Assembly (NCBI GenBank): GCA_018398765.1
Contig: JAHBMJ010000897.1
Span: 1-64,000 of the forward strand
Source of the DNA: Chromera velia
Taxonomy: Eukaryota; Sar; Chromeraceae
DNA: 64,000 nt
Reading direction: 5' to 3'
Position numbers and translations under genes: made by a program. The number at the start of each line of letters is the position of its first letter. The stretch's first letter is position 1. Of the stretch, positions 1 to 10,989 are shown piece by piece. A model generated the notes under the pieces. The model was given only the letters and a program-made list of their open reading frames with translations, was not told the DNA's origin and did no database searches.

Positions 1-1003
1 TGTGATACTTGTAAAAGCTCTACACTATGTTTTATATGTTTTCAATCTTTCTGTTAAAACCTTAAGATTCATTGTAAAGAAAATATTTTAAAGAGTTAAA
101 AACTTAAAATCATACATTCAAATTTAAATATATATATAGTTATCATAAATCAAATTTTTATATAATTCTCTTACTAACTAGGATTTAAAAAACACTTAAT
201 TGCACTCTCAAACCGTTTAAAACTCTTTGTTTTAAGTTTTTAATCATTGTTTAATACCTAGAAATGTTTGATAGATATGGTAATTTTGGAGACCGTTTTG
301 ATGTTGGAGACCGTTTGGGATAGATTTGTCTTACTGCCGTCCACGGGCTCCATGCAGAAGCGCCTCCCTCCCTGCCCTCGGGGAAGACCGCCTTTCAGAG
401 TCACCCACCAGATCCCCGCAGTCAGTCAGAGAGAAACGGTTGCACGCGGACACACGCGCACACCAGCACAAAGAGAAAAGGGGAGGAACAGTGAGAGCTC
501 CTGTTGAGAATATGCATACACAAACGCGCACGCGCACTGCCTTTCTCCATTCTGCGTATGCATTAGACAGGATTGGACCGCAGACACGCGAACACGAGCG
601 AAGTCTCACCTGCACTCGCACCGACCCCTGCCTCACCCTGTGTTCTCTGCCAACGGGCTCATTCACTTACATTCACTTGCTTGGATCAGACAGCGCGTAT
701 CTTAACCTGGGGACGCTTTTCCTTCGCCAAGAGGTGCATACACTGGCTATGCATGCGCCATTTGAACATCCATACAGGGGCAGAGACAAGGTGAGGGTAC
801 GAGCATAGTTGAGACCCACCGAGGCGGCCAGAACGTCTCTTCAGATCCGAGTCTTGGGTCCGTGTGCCTGGTGATATCTCCGAGGTTTCTTCGCTGCATG
901 GTTCCTTTCGATGAGAAGAGAAGTGGACGTCTCTCTCTCCTGTCCTTGCAAGCCCTGTCGTATCGAGAGCTTCAGAGATCCCGCCGGGCACCGCCACCAC
1001 TCG

Positions 1004-1040
<37 letters not shown>

Positions 1041-2112
1041 ACGTTGATGATGATGGGGGTGTTTTTTTTTATTTGAATAAATACACGCGAAGCCCATGCC
1101 GAAAAGACATGCCTTTGTTTCATTCGCGTATTCTGATCGAAAAAAAAAGACAGCGGAATATTCACGGACCTGGAGGTGGAGATGTAGACGGCTTCCTTTG
1201 CCTCTTGGGATCGACGTGTCGCATGCGCGCTTGTCCCTGGAGGCCTTTGTCTCCCTGCATTAATTCGTAGTTGTAATGCTACTCTACAGAAAACTCCGAA
1301 AGAAACACAATGACACTCGGTGTCACAATGACTCTCTCTGTCTCAAACACAGACACAGACACACGCGGGCGTACAGACACATGCCTGCACGTCGACTGAC
1401 AGACGAGCTGGCAGGCGAGAAGGCAGAGCGGAAGGCAAACAGTGCACCAAGGATCAGACAAACAACTTGAACTTCAGAATGAAAAACTCGAAGTGAGGTG
1501 CAGTATTCCTTGACATCATGTGACGGGTGTATAAATAGGGAAAAGAGACTGTTAGAAAGATGACGAGGGGAAAAAGTGCTGGGAGGGGGGGAGAAAAACA
1601 AGAAAGTGGGTACACAAATGACGTGCTACCAAAAAAAGGTATTCACCCCACCTCTTGGCCCGCTCCTCCCTGTGCTGTCTGACTCGAGCCGCCAACTGAC
1701 GAGGAGGAAGAGGAAGGAGCCGGAGAGGAAAAGTGTCCTTGTGTGAGTCGTCCAGATCCACCGGCAGAATCGAGGGCTGGTAAGTCCAGGGTAGCTGCAG
1801 CGAGGGGCAAGCAAACGGGTTGAAGGAAGCGAAGACACAGAAGAGGGTTTTGTGCCAATACACATACACATACACTAGCACACAGACACACACACACACA
1901 CAGGGAAGCGAGGAAGAAAAGCTCGGAGGAAGAGATGAAAGCGTATGTAGGGAGATCAATTTGAATTTCGTTCATGTTGAAGTTACTTCTTCTAGTCGAT
2001 TGGCGGCAAAATCACTCCACTCATGAGAATGCTTCCTACACTTTTTGGGAGCCACCCAAGGTGGGTCGACGTTTTCAGTGCGATGCATTGGTTGCTGGGC
2101 TCTCGTATTGGA
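1..2112. other. Gene-free left flank
   Basis: Bases 1-260 are very AT-rich with runs of A and T and no open frame. From about 268 the base composition becomes balanced, but the open frames on both strands overlap each other, are rich in His/Thr/Arg or Val/Cys from CA/GT tracts, and match no family I know. This is probably spacer plus 3' flank of the minus-strand gene that ends at 2113. A minus-strand stretch around 1650-1720, with a good acceptor-like CCTCGTCAG, could be a further 3' exon of that gene, but I cannot support it. Confidence 0.5.
1006..1037. repeat. (GT)n microsatellite
   Basis: About 16 uninterrupted GT units. Similar CA/GT tracts recur through the window, mainly inside introns and spacers. 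Confidence 0.95.
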
Positions 2113-4372
2113 CTACTGACCTCCTTCAGTCACGGGCACAGAGAACGGGGCAGGAAGTCCGAGAAGGTCTTGGTCGAATTTATCCTCTGAGAAGAAGAAA
2201 GCCCAGCCGAGGTTCGTCTTCTCAAGCACTTGATGGATGGAGATCAAGCAGGCACAATTAAGGGGACAAAAGATCGCAAGGTCGTCTGTTGATAGACGCA
2301 AGCGGAGACGCCGATGCATGTATGTATGCGAGTTCAAAGGAGCGGTTGAGCGATGAAAAAGCCAGGATGAAGATGTTGCGCTTCTGCTCGTCAACTAATC
2401 ATGAACCATGGAAAAGCAAAAGGGGGTTCACCTGAATAGAGAGAATAATCTTTGCAGATGCTTGGCAATACAATAGAGCAATGGTACAAGGTTGTCCACA
2501 TTTCAAAAAGGGACATTTTCTGATCAGGAAGATTTAGCGAGGCTGCGTTCCCACTCAACTCACCTCTTGGGCGATGATTGCGTTCCTAACGTTGTGGAAC
2601 TTGATGAAACCCCATCCGACCCCCTTTCCCGTCTCCAGTGTAGACGTGAACACGTTCCTGGCCTTCATCTCTGAAGGTCGGGGCACCTTCACTTCTTGGA
2701 TGGAGATGGAGACGGGACTACATGAAGACCTCAGCGTCTGTACGAGTGTGTTGAAGGTCTCGTCCTCCTTCAGCTGCAGTCAGCCGGAAAGGAAAAAAGA
2801 AACGACCATGTGTGTTAGTAGGTGCCTTCCAGCCTGTAAATCGTGGACGGAAGAAGAAGAAAAAGACAAGAAAAGAAGAACTGGAGGAGCGGGAAACAAA
2901 AAACGGACAAGGGAAAAGAACGAAGGAAAAAAAGGGCAAAAGAACCAAAAGAACGAAGGAAGAGAAACGCTTATCCGTCAAAACCCTTTAGAAATAACTG
3001 CCAGAGCCAAACTATCTCCGTGCCCTTCAAACCCACTGATCCGATCCTTGTCCACAGGCACATACAGGACTCGAGATGAGACGTGCCCGAGGGACCTCTC
3101 CAGAAGAGATCGGGAGGGACTGGGGGGGCCTTTCAGGACCTCACTGGCGACCCTAACGGATAATTTAGGTTCGGGTGGGGACTCGGAGGAGCCTGTCTCT
3201 CTGCGGAATGAGAGCCCCTCTAGGACCTCCTGTGCGTCCCTTTGGTGGGCACGGAGCTTCCACTGTACGAGTGCAGAGCCTACGTGGCGTCTCTGTGGGT
3301 CTGCCGGGTCTGCAGGCATGTAGAAGCACTGGAGGGGCCCAAACGTGTCCAACAGGAGGGTTTGAAAGTAGACGGGGGAGAAGCGTTTTAGGATTCCAGT
3401 GATCCATACTTTTTTTAGGACTTTAGGAGTTTTTAGAGTTCCATCGGTGACTTGGAGTATGTGATGAAGTTCCTTTAGTAAACGAGGGCGGGAGAGGTAC
3501 ATCATTGGAGGCGTCTCTGTTGCTGATGCTGCTGCTACTGATGCGGAAAAACCCCCCGTTTTCGTTTTTGGAGAAATAGCTTTAAGAGACAGAAGGGCTG
3601 TAGTCTCCTCGAGGGATCTGATCGACACGAAGGCGACATCACCCTCCCTAAAAATATGTGCCTCGAGACATGGGCGACCTTCTCCGACCTTCTTGCCCTC
3701 CTTCTGCATGGCAATGTTGATCGATTCAATCAGATCGTCCGCAGACAAACGATGGGGGACCTGAGTGATATTCAGCTCCCTGTATAGGTGATGGAGGAGG
3801 GGTAGAAGCTTGATGGCCGTCTCTGCTTCTGCTCTTTTGATGCCCTCTGCTGCCTGACTGTGGGTGTCTATAGAGATCTCGGTACCTTACCACACGAGAG
3901 CATGGGAGTCGAGTTGGCGTTTGAGGATCTCTTGGGCCTTCTCGAGGGTTGCACAGAGGACGAGAGCGACAGTGCGGTTGGGGTTTACATAACAGGATTT
4001 CCCCTCCTCCTCGAGAAGCACAAGGAAGGAGAGGAGATCGGAGGGGAAGGTGCGGGGGGGGAGGGAAGTGATATGGAGCACCCGGTTAACGAGGTCGAGA
4101 ACCTCTAGATCGGATACGTCCATCACGTTCCCTTCAGGCTCAAGACGGAGAAGATCCTGTCGGATCTCCAACAGGGGATCCACCCTCTTTCCAACCAGTT
4201 CTGCCGCACGCTTGGCAGCCGGCCTGTAGTCTTCGGTCCCCTCTTCTGAAGCAGTTTCCGCATCTGCACAAGAGTTTGGGAAGGAAAGAACAGAAGAAGA
4301 GGGAGAGAAGCGATGAAAAAGGAAGTGCAACAGACAAAAGAAGAAATTGTATAAATAGAAGCAGACAACACG

Positions 4373-4419
<47 letters not shown>

Positions 4420-5269
4420 CAAAAAGAATGGCCTTACAAAATAGCAGACCTCAATCGTTTATCAAGTGTAAATGTAGTAAACAAGTTTATGTACTCACTC
4501 ATCTTAGTTCCCCAACCATGCATGTATCTTCACCGTACCTGAAACGACCCCTTCCTCCTGCCCAACAGCAACCTCGAGGCTTCCCTGTGGGTTTCGTGTG
4601 ATGGTCAGCACCTGCAACGGATTTCAAAAGGAAGACAAATGCTTATTTGCTGCTGTATGTGTCCTGATATTGCCTCAATGCGCAAATTTACAGTATCAGA
4701 GTTACAAGCAAGACATCGACGCCCAATTATGTGTTGTTTCAGTGTTGCAAGCCTTCCTACTGCACAAGAGCACAATTTTGAGCCCCAGGGAGACCGTGAA
4801 CACAATGCAAGCAGCCTTTCTACTCTTGAACAAAGCACATCTGCCTAGAAAACCCTCCTTATTGCATTAATTCACTGACAGTGGAGGCATCCAGGGCTTC
4901 GTTTTGGAGAAGACGTTCGAAGTACTCGTCCACCGCGAGATGCTCTAAGTTCTTCCCCAGTTGCTCCGGACACAACGGACAGATGGATCCTCTCAGGAGA
5001 TCCTTGTCCCGGAGAACCGCGTCAATGTAGGACGAGGTATCGAAACACTGCTCGTGTGCGCAGTTCCGCCCCCTGACTGGGACCCCAATCCTAACCCCCT
5101 CCAGGGGGTCCCGGAATTTGAATTCGACAGCAGAGCAGACCACGTCCCTCTGGGGGTCCAGCGTGCATTTGAGCTGTGCCTCAGTCAGACGGGCAGGGAT
5201 CCTCCTGGAAGCCACTTCTGTCTTGAGGGTCTCTCTCTCTTTCACCCTGTCTGCTGCCACTTGATCACT
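2113..5269 (-). CDS. SP-RING (PIAS/Siz-type) plus U2AF65-like RRM protein
   Basis: Exons inferred on the minus strand: up to 5269-4880, 4611-4539, 4263-3891, 3857-2999, 2773-2564 and 2220-2113. The first exon encodes a SUMO-ligase SP-RING with the Cys-x-His-x2-Cys (CAHEQC) and CPLC ligands and the DEYF helix. The next exon gives VLTITRNPQGSLEV, matching the strand that follows the RING in PIAS/Siz proteins. The frame then runs into U2AF65-like modules: an RRM1-like segment (FVSIRSLEETTALL), an RRM2-like segment (KKVWITGILKRF, DTFGPLQCF) and a UHM-like third RRM (VGWGFIKFHNVRNAI), ending in KFDQDL and a TAG. U2AF65 binds polypyrimidine tracts; SP-RINGs direct SUMO transfer. All junctions keep frame, but the first ATG is not found (upstream exon expected before 5800), the donors at 4880 (GTCAGT) and 2999 (GTTATT) are weak, and two adjacent genes remain possible. 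Confidence 0.62.
3858..3890 (-). other. Putative 33-nt intron
   Basis: Minus-strand GTAAGG...CCACAG, only 33 nt, lies between two in-frame segments of the U2AF-like gene. Left unspliced, it puts a TAA directly after Trp. Spliced, it gives a Cys across the junction and keeps the frame. It is much shorter than the other introns in this window (about 65 to 540 nt). Confidence 0.55.
4377..4409. repeat. (GA)n microsatellite
   Basis: Uninterrupted GA repeat inside an intron of the SP-RING/U2AF-like gene. On the transcribed strand it is a CT tract, so it may act as a long polypyrimidine tract. Confidence 0.9.
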
Positions 5270-5842
5270 TTACATTTTGTTGCTGTGTTGCGCACTCACT
5301 CTCTCACTCACTCACTCACTCAATGAATCAATCAATCAATCAGTCAATCGGACACCGATTGTGGGCACTACTGGCGAGGCACGACTGACAGAATCGTAGT
5401 CCGAGGCATTCATTCAGACACCACATGTATATAATAATATATGTCGATCGAACATGAACGAACAACACCTGGCGCAGCTGTATGTATATCGATATTATAT
5501 CGATATATACATGCACATTTTTCGCGATCTGTATGTGTGTGTGTGTGTGTGTGTGTTTTGCATTTAAATGTCTGTATCGATACATGCATGTATCCATCCA
5601 TCTGCATGTATTGCGTGCAGCTAAAAATTATTTTTATCTGCATGATATGTGGCCAATGCATGCACGATTTGATCTGATGTGGCTTCAGCCTGTCAGGATG
5701 TGGCTTCAGCCTGTCAGATCATTGGAAGAAGGAAGGCTCTGCACGCATTCTTTTCAGAGATTGACTTCCTAAAGGCAAGTACTGAACGTGGCGGGTTGAG
5801 TTGAGTGCAGTCGCTGAGAAAAGCCAAAGAAAGAAAGCAACA
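5270..5842. promoter_or_regulatory. Divergent intergenic region
   Basis: Spacer between the start region of the minus-strand SP-RING gene and the plus-strand ODA-DC2 gene. It contains tandem ACTC and AATC units (about 5296-5345), a short GT tract (about 5535-5553) and a duplicated 19-bp unit, GATGTGGCTTCAGCCTGTCA, near 5677-5720. The missing first exon of the SP-RING gene and both promoters should lie here. I see no clear core promoter element. Confidence 0.4.
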
Positions 5843-7498
5843 ATGCAGGGCAACTCGATGAAGAAGAACGCGTCTGGAACTACTGTTGCAGAACGCGACA
5901 ATGACATTCTTGACATTCAGCGCAAGTTCCGTGTCATGGACAGGGACGGAAAGGCCCATGGTGACGAGGCGCAGTCACAGATCCGAAAGCAGCGTGCAGC
6001 AATCGAGAAACTCACCAGAGAGAATAGAAAGATCAAGGGAGATGTTAACAACGCCCGAGCTACATTCTCCGCAAATCAGAATGCTCAGCTGGGTGATCGT
6101 ATGACTAGACTGAAAGAAGATTTGAACGAAACCGACCGCATGGTGCGCATTGAGCGCGAGAACAAGAAAGAGCTCGAGGCTAAGCTCTCCACCCTCGAGG
6201 AGCGACTCGGCAAGTGTCGCGAGAAGTTGGGGTCCATGGGGGGTGTGAATGCTGCAAAGGAAACAGACGAGTCTGTTGCAAAGCAGATTCGGGTGTTGGA
6301 GAACAGACTCGACAAGGCATTGCAGAAGTTCAACGAGGCCGTTGCTCGCAACAAAGAGCTTCGAGACCAAATTGACAGCCTCAGAAGAGAGAGAGTCGTG
6401 TTTGACAACATCTACCGAAAACTCGAGCGTGATTTGGACGATAAGAAGAAACAGATGGCCGATATCATCGAGACTGCCAACAATGCCTATGCCGCCCGAG
6501 ACACCGCCCAGACTCAGATGGCAGCTCTGAAAGCCCAGGCAGACAAGGAGCATGCAGAGTTCGAGAGAGAGTGGCGTGAGTTGGGTAGGCTGATTGAGAG
6601 TGACAGACGAATCAAAGAAGCAATGAAGCAGAGGGAGAAAGCTCGAGAGGAGGAGGAAAAGAGGGGAGAGTTCAGTATGGAAGAGGAGGCCCGTTTGAAG
6701 AAGAAAGGCACAAAGACCGGGTGGAATGTCCTGAAGGACAAAGGACAGATCCGTGCTTCTCTCGAGAAGATCGCTGCCTACGAAGAATCATTCGCCAAAA
6801 TCCAAGCAGCAACAGGCATCTCCGATATTGATGAACTAGTCTCTACCTTCATTTCCGCAGAAGACCAAAACTTCTCCCTGTTCTCCTATGCCAACGAGCT
6901 CTCAGCCGAGATTGAGAGTTTGGAAGCACAGATTGCAGAATTGAAGGTCGAGATTGAGAGATACAAGAGCCAGGGCCCGTCGTCCGATCCCACCAAACAG
7001 AAGGCAATGGCAGAGTTGGAAGAGAGATGGGCATCTCTCGACAAGAAGGCAGAGAGATACGAACAAAGGTACCAAACCGCCATGAAGACTGTGCGTGCCC
7101 TCATGACAGGGGTGCAGTCAATCTTCACCCGACTCGAGTGCAACACCCCAGAGGTACAGGAGATGTTGGGGGGGCAGGGCATAGCAGAGTCCAATTTGAT
7201 GTCTTATCTCGGCATCATCGAGCAGAGAACAAATGAGATTTTGAATCTCTACAGAGCCATGCAGGAAGAACGCGACCTCCCTGCCGAGGGGGGTGCCCAG
7301 ATCCCTCCCAAACGCCCCCAGCCCGTCGCTCTGTCTTACGACGTCAAAATTCCATCCACAGTCGAGGACCACTCAGAAGAGGACGCGAGCGACGAGGAGG
7401 ATGACGCAAAGCCCCTCACCAGAGAGGAGCTCCGTCTCCGCACCATGAAGGGGTTGTCCAAGAAGAGTGAGCAGAGGGGGAAGAGAAGGGCGAAGTGA
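5843..7498 (+). CDS. ODA1: Outer dynein arm docking complex subunit 2 (CCDC114/ODA1 family)
   Basis: A single exon of 551 residues, starting at the first in-frame ATG (MQGNSMKK) and ending in TGA. Nearly all of it is charged heptad-type coiled coil. The N-terminal signature (QRKFRVMDRDGKAH, then SQIRKQRAAIEKLTREN) is that of the DC2 subunit of the outer-dynein-arm docking complex (Chlamydomonas ODA1, animal CCDC114/CCDC63). This complex seats the outer arm on axonemal doublets every 24 nm. After a non-coiled link the C-terminus is acidic (EEDASDEEDDAK) and then basic (KKSEQRGKRRAK). Length is in the usual range for the family. The lack of introns contrasts with its neighbours. It implies a flagellate stage. 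Confidence 0.9.
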   Translation: MQGNSMKKNASGTTVAERDNDILDIQRKFRVMDRDGKAHGDEAQSQIRKQRAAIEKLTRENRKIKGDVNNARATFSANQNAQLGDRMTRLKEDLNETDRMVRIERENKKELEAKLSTLEERLGKCREKLGSMGGVNAAKETDESVAKQIRVLENRLDKALQKFNEAVARNKELRDQIDSLRRERVVFDNIYRKLERDLDDKKKQMADIIETANNAYAARDTAQTQMAALKAQADKEHAEFEREWRELGRLIESDRRIKEAMKQREKAREEEEKRGEFSMEEEARLKKKGTKTGWNVLKDKGQIRASLEKIAAYEESFAKIQAATGISDIDELVSTFISAEDQNFSLFSYANELSAEIESLEAQIAELKVEIERYKSQGPSSDPTKQKAMAELEERWASLDKKAERYEQRYQTAMKTVRALMTGVQSIFTRLECNTPEVQEMLGGQGIAESNLMSYLGIIEQRTNEILNLYRAMQEERDLPAEGGAQIPPKRPQPVALSYDVKIPSTVEDHSEEDASDEEDDAKPLTREELRLRTMKGLSKKSEQRGKRRAK

Positions 7499-8912
7499 GA
7501 GAGGGGAATGAAGGGAAGTGTCGTGAGGCAGGGGGGGGGAAAGGGGGGTATCTAGCTCCCTCCTGTCAGTCTCTCTCTCGTTCTTGGTCTTGCGACACTG
7601 TGTGGAAAAGTAGGCACACAGAAAAGTCGATGGCGTACGTCTCTTCTTTCCTTTTCTTTTCTCCCTCTTTCTTCGCTGTCGTTTGGCTCCACGTGGTTTG
7701 GGTTCTCGGTTTTTCCCCCCATGCCTACTCTCCCTGATGGAGAAGGGGCGTATCGGAAGAAGGCGGAGAGGACCTTTTCTGTTGATCTCAAAAAAAATTC
7801 TAGAGCAAATGTTATTTCAATCTTTGACGGTAAACAGAGGGCCGTCCAATTAATGCAAGTGAAAGACAGGATCTATGAAAAAACTTCTCTGTCATAAATG
7901 TGTTTTACACCAGACTTTACCTAATATATTGAGGTAGATATTGAAGTGCACAATTTTTATGTACCTTCTTTTTTATTTAGCGTTACACTATGTATTTCTA
8001 TATATTTTATTTTATTTACTGACACTTAATTAGAAATAATTTCAAATAAATCACTCTTAAACGTACGTGACTCTCTGTTTACTGTTTAAATTGATATCTT
8101 ATTGCATTTAGGAATAATTGGGAGAATTTAAAAATTAGAATGTCTCTAAGAATGTCTAATTAGAAATTTGAAATCATAATTTTTAAACTTAAAACAATTT
8201 CAAAATATTTTTTTCAATGTAAAAACTTCATGTACACAATTGTCAACTACATGTACAAAGCTATATTTTTTTGTATAAAGATTCTAAAACCCAAAGATTT
8301 CAAATCTAAACACCATTGTTACACCATATTACATCAATCAACTTTACTGTAGCAGCGTAGCTTTTAGACAACTATTTAATAAAAAAAAATAATTGGATTT
8401 AATTGGAAATCTGAGTTTCCAATTGGAAATATAATTTTCTATGTGGAATTTAATGACACCATAGACTCTCGACACTTCAGGTAACTTGGACACAGTATAA
8501 ATCTCTCTAGAAAACTGGTGTTAATGACTCTCGACTTAGAGTCGACTACTCAATCTACTCTCGACACTTTGAAATAGTTTGAAACTATTTGAATTTAACT
8601 AATAATGGGAGAGATGGAGACGCATATACGGCCGGACACTCTTAAATTTGTGGCCCCCTGCTCCCGCGAAATTTTTGGAAGCTGTTATTAATAGATATGA
8701 ATAGAAGCCTTGCATCCCCGGCCGCGCCGCCAGCGGGGTTAATTGAACGGGCGGGGGCGGCATTAATTTTGAGGTTTAATTTGTTGAGCCACTATTGAGC
8801 CACTTCATTGAAGTTTCGCTTCGAATGTACCCAAAAGAGAGCCTGTCGTTTACTTTCGCTCCGCTCCGCTTGACACTTTTCGTTGGATTGAGAAGGTGTG
8901 TGGTGTTTTGCA
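7499..8912. other. Spacer, mostly AT-rich
   Basis: 3' flank of the docking-complex gene to about 7790, then about 850 bp of very AT-rich sequence without open frames. Near 8463-8570, several copies of ACTCTCGACA occur around an inverted GACTCTCGACTTAGAGTCGA. From 8640 the sequence turns GC-rich ahead of the hydrolase gene. Confidence 0.6.
8716..8785 (+). promoter_or_regulatory. GC island flanked by TTAATT, putative promoter
   Basis: A short GC-rich block (CCGGCCGCGCCGCCAGCGGG, then GGGCGGGGGCGG) is framed by TTAATTGAACGG and ATTAATTTT. It sits about 150 bp upstream of the hydrolase ATG at 8913. A similar block occurs upstream of the 61072 gene start. Its role as a promoter is inferred from position only. 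Confidence 0.35.
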
Positions 8913-10103
8913 ATGCGAAATCGAGGTGCTTCAGCGGGGATGGCGGGATCGTCTGACGGTGTCGTGGGGGAGAGCAGAAAAGAGCCGTCTCCGTCTCCTG
9001 GCGAGGCCGCCAAGGGTTTTCTAAAGCCATGGGCTTTTGTGTCCATTTGTGTGATGGCAGGCGTACTCCTACTAGGCTCTGTGCCTGTAGTGCGTATAGG
9101 AGATGGCGGAGAAATGACACAGGCTTCGAAAGAATCCGATGCGTCACAACAAGCCCAGTCACTCAGTGAGGGGATTAGCCCCTTTGAGGGGGCAAAGCAC
9201 CCAGCGTCTGCAATTCCTTACGAAGAGCACGCAGCTAGTGGCACGTTGTACGCGCTTCCCGACCGCGAGCCTCGTGGTGTGGCCTTTCTCTTCCACGGGT
9301 GCACGCGGGATGCCAAACACTTTTTCGAACCCTATCCGGAGGATGTGAGAATCACACGAACGTTACTGGATGCAGGACTGGCAGTGGTTGTTTTTCAGTC
9401 GCAGGATAGAGAGAGCAAATGTTGGGGGGTGTTTCAGTGGAGCCCCAAGGACGATGTCGAGCCTGTGACAGAGGGACTGGCGAAGTTTGCAGAGGAAAAG
9501 GAGACGGCACTGGGCCTTGCCGGTCTTCCCAAACTCTTCATAGGGTTCTCCTCGGGGGGGCATTTTGTTACTGAGCTTGTGGGAAGGGTGAACATGGATG
9601 GGGCTCTTGTGTATATCAGCAGGGGTGAGAAGGGCTTCTCCCGCTATCCGGACGTGCCGCTGCCGAAAAAGATGGCCTGGCTTGCGATGTCACAGGACAG
9701 AGGGAGCTGGGCTGCAAGTCCGTCGCAAGTCCGTGCCCAGATTGAGGACAACAGACAGAAGGAGATGAAGCACAGGCTGTGGATTGCCAAGCCAAGACCC
9801 CTTGAACCACTCACACTCGCAGAACGGATTGCGGGTGTTTCCCTAGAGCAGTCCAAGAAGGCGTATGAACTTGCACGCGAGGGGGGGTATTTGACAGAGA
9901 CGAACTTGATTCAAAAAGATCCTCGGAAGACGGATATCAAAAAGATACTGTTGCCTGTCCTTGAGATGGAAGGATACACGGAACAAGAGGTCACGCAGCA
10001 CCTCTCGGTTGTCCTCAATCGTTTGTATTGCGAGCATGAGATGACTGATGACTTTCTGCCTGAAATGATTGAGTACCTTCTCGAGAAGAGAAACCGAATG
10101 TAG
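8913..10103 (+). CDS. Signal-anchored alpha/beta hydrolase-fold protein
   Basis: A single exon of 396 residues, from the first in-frame ATG (MRNRGASAG) to TAG. A basic, Ser-rich N-terminus is followed by one hydrophobic span (about residues 42-60, ICVMAGVLLLGSVPVV), so it is probably a type II membrane or secreted protein. The rest looks like an alpha/beta hydrolase: an HG oxyanion motif (LFHGCTRDAKHF), a strand GLAVVVFQSQDRES, and a nucleophile elbow GFSSGG in the G-x-S-x-G pattern. A C-terminal His (YCEHEMTDDF) could complete the triad, but the acid residue is not obvious. Substrate unknown; the family includes esterases, peptidases and lipases. The gene lies alone in AT-rich surroundings. 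Confidence 0.72.
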   Translation: MRNRGASAGMAGSSDGVVGESRKEPSPSPGEAAKGFLKPWAFVSICVMAGVLLLGSVPVVRIGDGGEMTQASKESDASQQAQSLSEGISPFEGAKHPASAIPYEEHAASGTLYALPDREPRGVAFLFHGCTRDAKHFFEPYPEDVRITRTLLDAGLAVVVFQSQDRESKCWGVFQWSPKDDVEPVTEGLAKFAEEKETALGLAGLPKLFIGFSSGGHFVTELVGRVNMDGALVYISRGEKGFSRYPDVPLPKKMAWLAMSQDRGSWAASPSQVRAQIEDNRQKEMKHRLWIAKPRPLEPLTLAERIAGVSLEQSKKAYELAREGGYLTETNLIQKDPRKTDIKKILLPVLEMEGYTEQEVTQHLSVVLNRLYCEHEMTDDFLPEMIEYLLEKRNRM

Positions 10104-10989
10104 AGACGAAGACAAAGATGCCTGTTGAACAGCAGCAGAAGAAGACTGAGAGAGAAGCCTGAGGGTTGGAGTGACAGAATGAGTGTGTGCATGAGAGAGA
10201 GAGAGATGTCGTAACGTTGCATGATGGAGAAATGTGAACTTGAATGCCGTCTCTCCTTGCAAGATGGGTTTCAATGGAATGGTTGCGTCTGCATGCGTGT
10301 GCATGCGTGTGCTTGTTTGAATTTTGGATGGAGATCTGCGCATTCATTTGTTTCAATACACTTACATGCCTTGGCAGGTCTTCCCTTTGGAAATAGCAGG
10401 GAGGAAATCTTTGCAGAAGGTACGTCTTTTGTCTCGATCACGCAAACAGTGCCAAACATAGCCAAACACCTACTGGTATGCAGGTGTGGCGTTGGGCAGC
10501 GGCGCTTTCAAAATCGGCGCTGGCCTAGGCACTGGCTGTGCAAATAACAGCCATGTATGTATGCACAGTGACTTTGCGGCGTTTTTCACGCTAGTTTTCA
10601 TGTTTCCATGTTCTTGTTGGTTACACGGCGCGGACGGTTGCAATTGCAAGCCAAAAGAATGCAAGTGAATTCATTCATCAATCATTAAAATGATCAATCA
10701 TCAATGAATCAAGAGCAGGATAATTTAGTTAAAAATATTGAAAGATGTATAAATTGTCAGATATATAATATTTTATACCAATAAAATAGCTTAATTATTC
10801 CCAGAATTTGTATTACATGAACTTGAATTTAGACTTAACTAAAGACTTGAATACTTTCTCAGTCTTTCAACCCCAGCTTTCAACCCACCTTTCAAATTGA
10901 AAGCTAGTTTCAAAGTCTTGTTTATAGTATTGTTTAACTAGTTGTTTGACATAAATTGACAGCCTAGACAGCCAAATTTCACCCTCTCA
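10104..10989. other. 3' flank of hydrolase and AT-rich spacer
   Basis: To about 10670 the composition is balanced, with small overlapping frames and no recognisable gene. 10680-10980 is AT-rich. The last bases (CCCTCTCA) are the left target-site copy of the neighbouring transposon. Confidence 0.6.

Noticed and set aside
268-1959. Many overlapping open frames on both strands in the left flank
   Set aside because: They overlap each other, draw their composition from CA/GT and CT tracts, and show no domain or splice logic.
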